Made by a program: the position numbers and the translations under genes
Shown: piece after piece, positions 57,105 through 64,000 of the stretch
Layout: each line of letters begins with the position of its first letter
Position numbering within the stretch: position 1 is the first letter of the stretch
Assembly (NCBI RefSeq): GCF_004358025.1
Contig: NZ_SMTL01000001.1
Coordinates: forward strand, 992,001-1,056,000
Direction: 5' to 3'
DNA: 64,000 bases
Source: Rhizobium deserti
Lineage (GTDB): Bacteria > Pseudomonadota > Alphaproteobacteria > Rhizobiales > Rhizobiaceae
Notes under the pieces: generated by a model
Databases searched by the model: none
The model's input: only the letters and a program-made list of their open reading frames with translations
What the model was told of the DNA's origin: nothing

Positions 57105-57503
57105 CTAGATTGAAAGCGTTTTCATCAAGTGACTGTCCAGCACAATGCCTCTAAGCCCTGTTCGTCTCGTCAACACCACCAGCAGCCTCTTCAGATTTTC
57201 GTCGGATTTGTTGTTTGAGAATGCGTCAAATGCTTGAATTATCTCGGCGTCATCGCCGAAAACGACAGGTACTTGGTTGAGAGCGCGATTAAACCCGTGT
57301 CGAGAGGCATCATCGCTGTTGCTCCCAGCTTGGAGAACATAGCGATAAGCCAAAACGTCATAAGCGACCTCTAATCTCCTCCGCTTGGATTCCAATTTTT
57401 CGATGCGAAGGTATCCATGCGCATAGGCCAGAAGAGTTGCTATGCCGCCCAATCCGCCAGAGATAATTGCAGTCACAAGAGCGACCACGGTTGGCGTATC
57501 CAC
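57105..57503 (-). CDS. DUF6680-like small membrane-anchored protein intruding in sugar cluster
   Basis: 132 residues from GTG 57503, two bases after the isomerase stop. One N-terminal membrane helix (VVALVTAIISGGLGGIATLLAYA), then a soluble helical part (KLESKRRRLEVAYDVLAYRY, then FNRALNQVPVVFGDDAEIIQAFDAF). The RALN...VVFGDD...I..F pattern resembles DUF6680 proteins of unknown function; this match is from memory. Base composition is visibly more AT-rich than all neighbours, suggesting acquisition. It has no clear job in sugar breakdown. Confidence 0.65.
   Translation of the reverse strand: MDTPTVVALVTAIISGGLGGIATLLAYAHGYLRIEKLESKRRRLEVAYDVLAYRYVLQAGSNSDDASRHGFNRALNQVPVVFGDDAEIIQAFDAFSNNKSDENLKRLLVVLTRRTGLRGIVLDSHLMKTLSI
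57111..57124. promoter_or_regulatory. LacI-family operator (cre-like) before the Gfo/Idh gene
   Basis: TGAAAGCGTTTTCA, a near-perfect palindrome with central CG, the form typical of LacI/GalR-family operators. It lies 30 bases upstream of the Gfo/Idh start codon and inside the last codons of the preceding small gene. It implies a separate, sugar-responsive promoter for the Gfo/Idh and beta-glucosidase genes. The cognate regulator may be outside the window. Confidence 0.6.
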
Positions 57504-57504
57504 T

Positions 57505-58560
57505 TCAATCAATCCCCAGCATGCGGCGGTTGGCCGCCTCGTCCGTGCCGGCGCCGGCAAAGTCGTCGAATGCCTTGTCGGTGACGTTGATGATATGCGC
57601 CTTGACGAATTCGGCACCTTCGCGCGCACCGTCCTCGGAGTTTTTGAGCGCGCATTCCCATTCGACCACGGCCCAGCCGTCGAAATCATTGGCGGCCATT
57701 TTTGAAAAGATCGAACCGAAATCCACTTGGCCGTCGCCCGGAGAGCGGAACCTGCCGGCGCGGTTCACCCAGCTCTGGTAGCCGCCGTAGACGCCCTGGC
57801 GGCCGGTCGGATTGAACTCCGCGTCCTTGACGTGGAACATCTTGATCCGATCCTTGTAGATGTCGATATTGTCGAGATAATCGAGGCATTGCAGCACGTA
57901 ATGCGATGGGTCGTAGAGCATGTTGGCGCGCGGATGGTTGTTGACCCGCGCCAGGAACATCTCGAAAGTCACGCCGTCATGCAGGTCCTCGCCCGGATGG
58001 ATTTCGTAGCAGAGGTCGATGCCGTTCTCTTCCGCGTGATCGAGGATCGGCGTCCAGCGACGCGCAAGTTCGTCGAAGGCCGTTTCCACCAGGCCTTCCG
58101 GGCGCTGCGGGAACGGATAAAGGAATGGCCAGACAAGCGCGCCGGAAAAGGTCGCGTGGGCGCTCAAGCCCAGATGCCGTGACGCGGTCAGCGCCATCTT
58201 CACCTGATCGACCGCCCATTCCTGGCGGGCCTTCGGGTTGCCGCGCATTTCCGGCACGGTAAATCCGTCAAAAACCTCGTCATAGGCCGGATGTACCGCC
58301 ACCAGCTGGCCCTGCAGATGCGTCGACAGCTCCGTGACCTCGACACCGTTCTGCCGCGCCACGCCGGCAAATTCGTCGCAATAATCCTTCGACGCCGAAG
58401 CCTGCTTCAGGTCGATCAGCTGGCTTGCCCAGGTCGGCACCTGCACACCGACATAGCCCTTGTCTGCCGCCCATTTGGTGATCCCGTCCCATGTGTCGAA
58501 CGGTGCCGCATCGCCTGCGAACTGGCCAAGAAATATGCCGGGACCCTTGATGGTCTTCAT
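57505..58560 (-). CDS. Sugar phosphate isomerase/epimerase (AP-endonuclease-like TIM barrel)
   Basis: 351-residue xylose isomerase-like TIM-barrel protein. Metal-binding pattern: EIHPGEDLHDG, YDPSHYVLQ, FHVKDAEF and AVVEWECAL supply the Glu/Asp/His ligands. Usually converts keto sugars or inositol derivatives together with a Gfo/Idh dehydrogenase, as encoded here downstream. ATG 58560 (MKTIKGPG) has GGAGA upstream. Confidence 0.92.
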   Translation of the reverse strand: MKTIKGPGIFLGQFAGDAAPFDTWDGITKWAADKGYVGVQVPTWASQLIDLKQASASKDYCDEFAGVARQNGVEVTELSTHLQGQLVAVHPAYDEVFDGFTVPEMRGNPKARQEWAVDQVKMALTASRHLGLSAHATFSGALVWPFLYPFPQRPEGLVETAFDELARRWTPILDHAEENGIDLCYEIHPGEDLHDGVTFEMFLARVNNHPRANMLYDPSHYVLQCLDYLDNIDIYKDRIKMFHVKDAEFNPTGRQGVYGGYQSWVNRAGRFRSPGDGQVDFGSIFSKMAANDFDGWAVVEWECALKNSEDGAREGAEFVKAHIINVTDKAFDDFAGAGTDEAANRRMLGID

Positions 58561-58633
58561 GAAATTCTCCACTTGCAATTGAATTCGAACGAACTCGCAA
58601 CTCCATCATCCCGGCGCTGGGCCGTGAGCCAGC

Positions 58634-58748
58634 CATGGCGCGTCTGCGCCATGAAGGAGTTTCCCTGTGCCAAGAACTTGGCACGCTGGATTCCTGTGAC
58701 AAGCACAGGAATGACGGATTACGGGAGCGACGCCCGCCGGAGCGGGCG
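58634..58748. repeat. Array of four perfect hairpins in the isomerase-SBP gap
   Basis: Four consecutive perfect inverted repeats: CATGGCGC/GCGCCATG (58634-58653), GTGCCAAG/CTTGGCAC (58667-58684), ATTCCTGTG/CACAGGAAT (58690-58712) and CGCCCGC/GCGGGCG (58731-58748). The composition is that of dispersed rhizobial palindromic mosaics. Lying after the SBP gene and before the isomerase, it can act as an mRNA-stabilising or partial termination element that keeps SBP transcript high. Confidence 0.75.
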
Positions 58749-58762
58749 CTGCGATAGTCAAA

Positions 58763-59728
58763 TCAGAACGGCGAGTCCGGGAAGTAGAAGTTCTTGGCAT
58801 TTTCCTTGGTTACCAGCGTGGCATCCAAGATGTAATTGCCGCTGACCGGGACCTGATCATAGAAATTGGCAGCCGTCAGTTGCATGGCAGTCGCCACCAT
58901 GGCCGGCGGATAAAGCACGTCGACTGGGATCATCTTGTCGCCGTCCATGACCTTCTTGATCATGTCCTTGGAGCCGGCGCCGCCCACCACATACTTGATG
59001 TCCGTGCGCTTGGCCTGGCTGATCGCTTCCATGACACCGACCGCCATGTCGTCATCTTGGCACCAGACGACGTCGATCTTCGGATATTTCGTCAGATAGT
59101 CCTGCATCACCCGGAAAGCGTCGTCGCGGTTCCAGTTGCCGTACTGGCGCTCCAGGATCTTCACCTTGGAGCCGGCAATGCCCTTGTCGAAGCCGTCCTG
59201 GCGCTGCTGGTCGATCGGGATCGGCAAGCCGCGGATTACCACGACCTGGGCATCCGGCGTGGTCTTGGCGATGTACTGCCCGGCGACTTCGCCGAGCGCC
59301 GGATTGTTGCCGGCGACATAAAGATCACGGATGGAATTGTCGTTGACCGAAGGCGCGCGGTCGACGAGAGCCACAAAGGCGCCGCTGTCCTTCACCTGCT
59401 GGATGGCATTGACCAGTGGATCCGGGTCGGACGGTAGGATGACCAGTGCATCGAGGCCCTGTACCGCAAGATCCTGCACGGCATTCGCCTGGCTTGCCGG
59501 ATCGGGCGAGGTCTTGACGATGACATTGAGGCCCTTGTGCTCGGCCATCAGCAGTTTTGCCACGCGTTCGGCATGGAACACGACGCCGGCAGTCCAGCCG
59601 TGGTCGGCGGCCGGAATGGAAACGCCGATCGTCACCTTCTTTGCTTCTTGAGCCCAGCCGAGGCTGGGGCCGGCGGCAACAGAAGCGGCAAGCGCCGCGG
59701 CTGCCAGGCCAAAAGTTCTTCTACGCAT
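58763..59728 (-). CDS. Sugar ABC transporter substrate-binding protein (RbsB/XylF type)
   Basis: 321-residue periplasmic receptor with signal peptide (RRRTFGLAAAALAASVAAGPSLGWA). Type I binding-protein fold: VTIGVSIPAADHGWTAGV, QGLDALVILPSDPDPL, ALVDRAPS and VVWCQDDDMAVG. Ligand is a mono- or small saccharide, unassigned. ATG 59728 has GGGAGAG upstream. Partner of the next two genes. Confidence 0.93.
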   Translation of the reverse strand: MRRRTFGLAAAALAASVAAGPSLGWAQEAKKVTIGVSIPAADHGWTAGVVFHAERVAKLLMAEHKGLNVIVKTSPDPASQANAVQDLAVQGLDALVILPSDPDPLVNAIQQVKDSGAFVALVDRAPSVNDNSIRDLYVAGNNPALGEVAGQYIAKTTPDAQVVVIRGLPIPIDQQRQDGFDKGIAGSKVKILERQYGNWNRDDAFRVMQDYLTKYPKIDVVWCQDDDMAVGVMEAISQAKRTDIKYVVGGAGSKDMIKKVMDGDKMIPVDVLYPPAMVATAMQLTAANFYDQVPVSGNYILDATLVTKENAKNFYFPDSPF

Positions 59729-59800
59729 ATGTCTCTCTCCCAAAGTTGCGGGGTCTGTTCCTCCAAAGCCAGGCGCACCCCACGCGCCCGGCCGGTTTCC

Positions 59801-60802
59801 TTACCTGCGCATCAGCAATCTCTGCACCAGCATGGCGATGATGATGATGGCACCCTGGATGGCGCCGATCAGATATTCGCTGACGAAGTTCGACAGGATC
59901 ATGATATTGCCGACGATTTCGAGAATGAAGGCGCCGCAGACCGTGCCCCAGATACGCCCCACGCCGCCCCTGAGTGCTGTACCGCCGACGACGACGGCGG
60001 TGATCGCCTGCAATTCCCACAGGATACCGGTGGTCGCCGACGTCGAGCCGAGGCGTGGCACATAAAGAATGACCGCAACCGCGACGCAGAGCCCCTGCAC
60101 GACATAGGCAATGGTGCGCACCCGGTTGACCGAGATCCCAGAATAACGTGCGACATCCTCATTCGAACCGACGGCGATCAGATGGCGTCCGTAGCGCGTC
60201 CGGTAGAGCACAAAAGCGGCAATTGCAGCGGTGACGAAGATGATGACGATCGGAATGGGGATGCCGGCAAGCGTGCCGAAATAGACCGGTCGATAAAGCG
60301 CCTGCATCTCGCGATCCCTGAGTGTGATCGCTCCACCCTGGCTGAGCCAGGTGGTCAGCCCGCGGAATATGCCCATCGTGCCGAGGGTCGCGATGAAGGG
60401 TTCGATCCGGCCCACCGTCGTGATCAGCCCGTTGGCAAGCCCGCAGGCGGCGCCGAGGACTGTGGCAAGGATCATGGCTGCGATCAGCATCAGCATCGGA
60501 TCGCCGATCGTGCCAGAATTCATGAACAGGATCATCAGGCTTGCAACAAAGGCGACCATCGAGCCGACCGAGAGATCAAGCCCGCCGGAAGAAATCACAT
60601 AGGTGGCTCCGAGTGCGATGATGGCAATGAAGGCGCTGCGGGTGATGACGTTCAGGAGATTGGCTACGGAAATGAAATTGGGGTTGGCGAAATAGCCGAG
60701 CAGCAGCAAAAGCGCGAGCGCGATGAACGGCGCGATCGCCGCCATGTCCCAGTCCCGCGATGTTTTTGGCGCCTTGGGTGTGTCAGTAGCAGCCACGCTC
60801 AT
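59801..60802 (-). CDS. Sugar ABC transporter permease (RbsC type)
   Basis: 333-residue permease with about nine helices and the RbsC signature (SGGLDLSVGSMVAFVASLM, GRIEPFIATLGTMGIFRG, then ITAVVVGGTALRGGVGRIWGTVCGA). ATG 60802 overlaps the ATPase stop by four bases. Upstream open frame is not used. Confidence 0.94.
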   Translation of the reverse strand: MSVAATDTPKAPKTSRDWDMAAIAPFIALALLLLLGYFANPNFISVANLLNVITRSAFIAIIALGATYVISSGGLDLSVGSMVAFVASLMILFMNSGTIGDPMLMLIAAMILATVLGAACGLANGLITTVGRIEPFIATLGTMGIFRGLTTWLSQGGAITLRDREMQALYRPVYFGTLAGIPIPIVIIFVTAAIAAFVLYRTRYGRHLIAVGSNEDVARYSGISVNRVRTIAYVVQGLCVAVAVILYVPRLGSTSATTGILWELQAITAVVVGGTALRGGVGRIWGTVCGAFILEIVGNIMILSNFVSEYLIGAIQGAIIIIAMLVQRLLMRR

Positions 60803-62316
60803 GCCGCTTCTCCTGCCGTCACACCCGTGGCCAGCCCGACGATCTCGTTTTCGTTCATGTGTTCTCCCGTGACTTCGCCGACGATCCGCCCGGACCGCAT
60901 CACCAGGATGCGGTCGCATATGCCGATCAGCTCCGGCATTTCGGAAGAAACGACGATGATCGAACGTCCCTCCTCGGCAAGAGCGGCGATGAATTTGTAG
61001 ATCTGTTCCTTGTTGCCGATATCGATGCCGCGGGTCGGTTCATCGATGATGACCACCTGCGGATCGAGCAGCATCATCTTGGCAAGCAGCAGCTTTTGCT
61101 GATTGCCGCCCGAAAGCTGGCCGGCCAGGATAGTCTTGGTGCCCGTGCGGATATCGAAATCCTTGATCGCCTGGTCGAGCGCCTGCGCCTCCTTAGCTCG
61201 ATCGATCTGCAAGCCGCTGGTGAACTTGCCAAGCGAGGCGAGCGTCAGGTTGACGCGCAGGTCCTTGGTGAGCAGCAGCCCCTTGCCCTTACGGTCTTCC
61301 GACAAATAGGCAACGCCCGCTTTGAGGCTCCCATGCACATCGGAAAAATGAGCCGGGCTGCCGTTGAGACGCACCGTGCCGTGGGCAGGCCTCAGCCCCA
61401 CCAGGCCCTCCATCAGCTCGGTGCGGCCCGCGCCGATCAATCCTGCAAAGCCGAGGATCTCGCCCTTGCACAGCCGGAACGAAGCATTCTGCGCATAGCC
61501 GGGAACATCCAGCGCTTCGACATCAAGCACCGTTTCACGCGCTCGAGCCGCATGACGGTCGGGATAAAGCTTGGCAACGTCGCGCCCGACCATCAGTCGT
61601 GCCATGTCGGCTGGCTGCAGTTCGGCTGCGGCATGCGACGCGACCAGACGCCCGTCACGCAGCACCGTCACGCGGTCGGCAATCTCCTTCACCTCCGGAA
61701 GACGGTGCGAGATATAAAGAATGCCGACCCCCTTGGCACGAATCTGCTTGATGACCTTGAGAAGCGCCTCGGTCTCGTGCGGCGTCAGCGATGCCGTCGG
61801 CTCGTCGAAGATGACGATACGATGCGGCACCAGCAGCACCCGGGCGATCTGCACCAGCTGACGCTGCGCGATCGACAGGCGCGAGACCACCGTCTTCGGA
61901 TCGATATCCGCGCCGAGATCGGCAATGGCCTTGGCGGCGCCCTCGTTCATGGCCCGGTCGTTGACCGTGAGACCGCGGCCAAGTTCGCGGCCGAGATAAA
62001 TGTTCTGCGCCACGCTGAGATCGGGTGCGAGCAGGATTTCCTGATGCACCAGCACGATGCCGCGTGCTTCGGCGTCAACGGGACTTGCAAAAGCGACCGG
62101 CTGCCCATCCATGCGGATTTCGCCGCGGGTTGGCAGGTGATTGCCGGCAAGGATCTTCATCAAAGTCGACTTGCCAGCGCCGTTTTCGCCGATGATCGCA
62201 TGCACCTCGCCAGCACGCACGCTGAGATCGATGTCTTTCAGGACCTCGACAATGCCGAAGGTCTTGGACAGGCCGCGCGCGTCGAGCAGCGGTGCTTCTG
62301 CTGCAACCGCGATCAT
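60799..62316 (-). CDS. Sugar ABC transporter ATPase, tandem domain (RbsA type)
   Basis: 505-residue protein with two ABC cassettes. First: Walker A IIGENGAGKSTLMK, Walker B IVIFDEPTASL. Second: degenerate Walker A FAGLIGAGRTELM but good signature LSGGNQQKLLLAKMM and Walker B VVIIDEPTRGIDIG. This asymmetry is normal for RbsA/MglA. ATG 62316 is the family start; a clear ribosome site is missing. First gene of the cluster on the minus strand. Confidence 0.94.
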   Translation of the reverse strand: MIAVAAEAPLLDARGLSKTFGIVEVLKDIDLSVRAGEVHAIIGENGAGKSTLMKILAGNHLPTRGEIRMDGQPVAFASPVDAEARGIVLVHQEILLAPDLSVAQNIYLGRELGRGLTVNDRAMNEGAAKAIADLGADIDPKTVVSRLSIAQRQLVQIARVLLVPHRIVIFDEPTASLTPHETEALLKVIKQIRAKGVGILYISHRLPEVKEIADRVTVLRDGRLVASHAAAELQPADMARLMVGRDVAKLYPDRHAARARETVLDVEALDVPGYAQNASFRLCKGEILGFAGLIGAGRTELMEGLVGLRPAHGTVRLNGSPAHFSDVHGSLKAGVAYLSEDRKGKGLLLTKDLRVNLTLASLGKFTSGLQIDRAKEAQALDQAIKDFDIRTGTKTILAGQLSGGNQQKLLLAKMMLLDPQVVIIDEPTRGIDIGNKEQIYKFIAALAEEGRSIIVVSSEMPELIGICDRILVMRSGRIVGEVTGEHMNENEIVGLATGVTAGEAA

Positions 62317-62519
62317 GCGCGCCGGCCGGAAAAAATGAGCGTCGTGAAGCGGTTGTCGCGCAACGCGCCCCCAACGCCTGCCTCCTCGCAAGCGATGTGG
62401 TGCACCTGAAATCCTCCCTGTACATTCAGGCTATCTAAGATTCTGAGGTACGTAAAGCAGATTTCCGCGTCAACTTCGCGTCATGAGGCGACGGAATGCG
62501 ACTGGCGGCCACATCCATA

Positions 62520-62858
62520 CTAGCGTGACCGGACGGTACCGACTTTCGACAGGACTTCGGACGGGATCCCGTAGCGCCGCACGATGTCGCGGTTGTCGCG
62601 CAGACCGCACACTTCGCGCTGGATGAACAATGCCCAGAGGGCATCGGCGGCATCATGAACGAGAGCAAGGCGTGTTGCCTCATCCTCCTGGCCGCCCTCG
62701 GCACTCCATTGGCGCAGCCTGGCAAGAGAAGCCTCCAGCTTCTGCCCGTGCCGACCAAGCGCGCTTGCCCGCTCGGCCGCCAGCTCATGCTCCAGAATGC
62801 CCAATCCGCTTTCGGCGGTACGAGACGCGTGAAAGGCTTGCGGTGGACGGATGGCCAT
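62520..62858 (-). CDS. DUF6665 family protein with duplicated start region
   Basis: 112 residues; body pattern (ESGLGILEHELAAERASALGR, then LWALFIQREVCGLRDNRDIVRRYGIP) matches the DUF6665 family of small rhizobial proteins, function unknown. The frame begins at ATG 62858, but the good ribosome site (GGGAG at about 62882-62886) serves an identical ATG 17 bases upstream that is out of frame, so expression may be impaired. Family assignment is by recollection. Confidence 0.7.
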   Translation of the reverse strand: MAIRPPQAFHASRTAESGLGILEHELAAERASALGRHGQKLEASLARLRQWSAEGGQEDEATRLALVHDAADALWALFIQREVCGLRDNRDIVRRYGIPSEVLSKVGTVRSR

Positions 62859-62878
62859 GAAGGACGGATGGCCATGAA
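62845..62878. repeat. 17-bp tandem duplication across the DUF6665 start codon
   Basis: GGACGGATGGCCATGAA occurs exactly twice in tandem (62845-62861 and 62862-62878). Each copy holds a start codon and the following codons of the gene on the minus strand. Seventeen is not a multiple of three, so the two ATGs are in different frames. Confidence 0.95.
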
Positions 62879-62938
62879 GATCTCCCGTTTGCTGTCAAAC
62901 GCGAAGGCCGCAAACGCCGTTCCCACCCGACGTCATTC

Positions 62939-63835
62939 TTACTTCGCCTTGACAAAATCGATGAAGGCTCTGAGCGGTGCCGGCACCAGCCGCTGGCCCG
63001 GATAATACAGAAACGGGCCCGGAAAACTTTGCCACCAGGGCTCGAGCACCGGCTCCAACTGCCCGCTGTTCAGGTAGGGCCGCAACCAGCCCTCGAACAG
63101 GCCAACGATCCCGAGGCCGGAAATGGCCGCCTCGACGGCAAGATCGCTGGCCCCGCCCGCCTGGACGATCAACGGACCGGGCGGATCGACCACGAGCACC
63201 TCGCCGTCGCGTTCGAACTCCCAGGGCGGCATGCGGCCACTGGCAAAGCGGTGGCGCAGACAGGCATGGTTCAAAAGATCCCGCGGATGCTCGGGCCGGC
63301 CATGGGCGTCGAGATAGGCAGGTGCCGCGGCAAAGGCATAGGTCTGCACCCGCGGCCCGATAGGCACCGCGATCATGTCCTGCTCCAGCCGTTCGCCATA
63401 GCGGATGCCCGCATCACAGCCGGCGGCGATCACGTCGACGAAGCTTTCATCCGTCATCACTTCCAGCCGCACATCCGGATAGGCTTGCAGGAAGGACGGC
63501 ACGATCCCGGGCAGGACAAGCCGTGCGGCGCTGGTCGGCACGTTGAGGCGCAGTGCGCCGGCTGGCCGGTCCCGGTAGCCGTTGACCACGTCGAGGGCGG
63601 CTTCCATTTCGGCCAGTGCCGGGGCGGCCCGTTCAAGCAGCCCCTTGCCCGCTTCGGTCGGAACAACGCTTCGCGTGGTCCGGTTAAGGAGCCGCACGCC
63701 GAGATTGCTCTCCAGGCGGCGCACCGCCTCGCTCAATCCGGACGCGCTGCTGCTCGTCACCCGCGCGGCCTCGCGAAAGCCGCCTGCGCGGGCAACTGCA
63801 ACAAACGCCTCCAGGTCGCTCAGCTCCACCTTCAC
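62939..63835 (-). CDS. LysR family transcriptional regulator
   Basis: 298 residues: N-terminal winged helix (DLEAFVAVARAGGFREAARVTSSSASGLSEAVRRLE) and effector domain typical of LysR, ending near AFIDFVKAK. Divergent from an aldo/keto reductase gene 93 bases away, the classic arrangement for LysR control of the neighbour. Confidence 0.94.
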   Translation of the reverse strand: MKVELSDLEAFVAVARAGGFREAARVTSSSASGLSEAVRRLESNLGVRLLNRTTRSVVPTEAGKGLLERAAPALAEMEAALDVVNGYRDRPAGALRLNVPTSAARLVLPGIVPSFLQAYPDVRLEVMTDESFVDVIAAGCDAGIRYGERLEQDMIAVPIGPRVQTYAFAAAPAYLDAHGRPEHPRDLLNHACLRHRFASGRMPPWEFERDGEVLVVDPPGPLIVQAGGASDLAVEAAISGLGIVGLFEGWLRPYLNSGQLEPVLEPWWQSFPGPFLYYPGQRLVPAPLRAFIDFVKAK

Positions 63836-63856
63836 TGTTCGCCATTCAGCACAACT

Positions 63857-63893
63857 TGTCCAAATTATACCCCATTATCCTCCATATGTCCAA
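63857..63893. promoter_or_regulatory. Candidate LysR binding sites in divergent promoter region
   Basis: TGTCCAA occurs at 63857-63863 and 63887-63893, exactly 30 bases (three helical turns) apart, in the 93-base gap between the divergent LysR and aldo/keto reductase genes. The first copy sits in the quasi-palindrome TTGTCCAA. Placement suits recognition and activation sites; not proven. Confidence 0.35.
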
Positions 63894-63928
63894 GCGCTAT
63901 CTTGCCGCCATCGACACAGGAGAAGATC

Positions 63929-64000
63929 ATGAGCACTCTCGAAAAGGCGGGCACGTTTGAGCTTGGCGACCGCACCGTCAAACGCCTCGGCTATGGCGCC
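63929..64000 (+). CDS. Aldo/keto reductase, N-terminal fragment (runs off window)
   Basis: First 24 codons only. MSTLEKAGTFELGDRTVKRLGYGA matches the family start, in which the gene product begins with a short beta hairpin before the LGYGA/MGLGT NADPH-barrel strand. ATG 63929 follows AGGAGA. Probably an NADPH-dependent oxidoreductase regulated by the divergent LysR. Confidence 0.7.
   Translation, partial: MSTLEKAGTFELGDRTVKRLGYGA

Noticed and set aside
60859..62409. 516-codon plus-strand ORF opposite the sugar ATPase and similar long ones at 54273-55766 and 59537-61000
   Set aside because: Each lies wholly antisense to a well-recognised gene, has no motif and shows the residue bias expected for reverse frames in GC-rich DNA.

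Overview
The window looks like a chromosomal stretch of an alphaproteobacterium of the Rhizobiaceae (Rhizobium/Agrobacterium/Neorhizobium-like). The basis is high GC, dense operons with ATGA-type overlaps, the pgm-glgX order of the Agrobacterium/Rhizobium glycogen operon, a four-subunit sarcosine oxidase operon (soxBDAG), an aa3-oxidase subunit IV-like protein, a lysine/ornithine decarboxylase behind a long leader (candidate speF RNA), and rhizobial-type intergenic hairpin elements. Genus and replicon cannot be fixed from sequence alone. I see no rRNA, tRNA, CRISPR array, IS element, prophage or replication origin.

Layout. 1-6.5 kb: end of pgm, glgX, a MaoC hydratase, a cyclopropane fatty acid synthase-like methyltransferase and a sterol-desaturase-like membrane hydroxylase. 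6.5-11.7 kb: soxBDAG (minus strand). 11.8-15.8 kb: quinone oxidoreductase, rpsU with a strong terminator, a TPR lipoprotein, a small aa3-oxidase subunit, and a FeeM/LuxI-like N-acyl transferase. 16-18.3 kb: a membrane PAS-GGDEF-EAL protein. 18.6-21.9 kb: a TRAP transporter whose membrane genes (dctQM) converge on its own binding-protein gene (dctP, TakP-like). 22.2-26.2 kb: class I amidotransferase, LacI and MarR regulators, creatininase-family hydrolase and a VapBC toxin-antitoxin pair. 26.3-28.4 kb: CobW metallochaperone plus WD40 protein behind a Zur-like site.

28.4-36.4 kb: diguanylate cyclase, spermidine-synthase-like protein, class C serine hydrolase, DUF4142 protein, a GAF-GGEEF-PilZ cyclase, glutathione transferase, acetyltransferase, and ornithine decarboxylase with its 5' leader. 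36.9-41.1 kb: LysR regulator, DUF1007/NicO metal exporter pair, small membrane proteins, acetyltransferase. 41.2-44.0 kb: FecCD-type iron/siderophore/heme ABC importer. 44.2-49.2 kb: TerB-like protein, KDPG aldolase, CYTH and CHAD proteins, TrhO, agmatinase-family ureohydrolase. 49.3-54.2 kb: CHASE4-GGDEF-EAL protein and metNIQ. 54.4-62.3 kb: a carbohydrate catabolic cluster (RbsA/RbsC/RbsB-type ABC importer, sugar isomerase/epimerase, Gfo/Idh dehydrogenase, GH1 beta-glucosidase). It is interrupted by an unusual small gene, an array of four perfect hairpins and a LacI-family operator. 62.5-64 kb: DUF6665 protein with a duplicated start region, and a LysR regulator divergent from an aldo/keto reductase that runs off the window.

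Themes: carbon storage and sugar/organic-acid uptake, methylated-amine and polyamine metabolism, metal homeostasis, and an unusually dense set of four c-di-GMP enzymes. The observations I find most worth pursuing are the ODC leader RNA, the GAF-GGEEF-PilZ fusion with an intact I-site, the FeeM-like synthase beside a GGDEF-EAL gene, the intruding gene and cre-like operator inside the sugar cluster, the four-hairpin element, and the 17-bp start-codon duplication.
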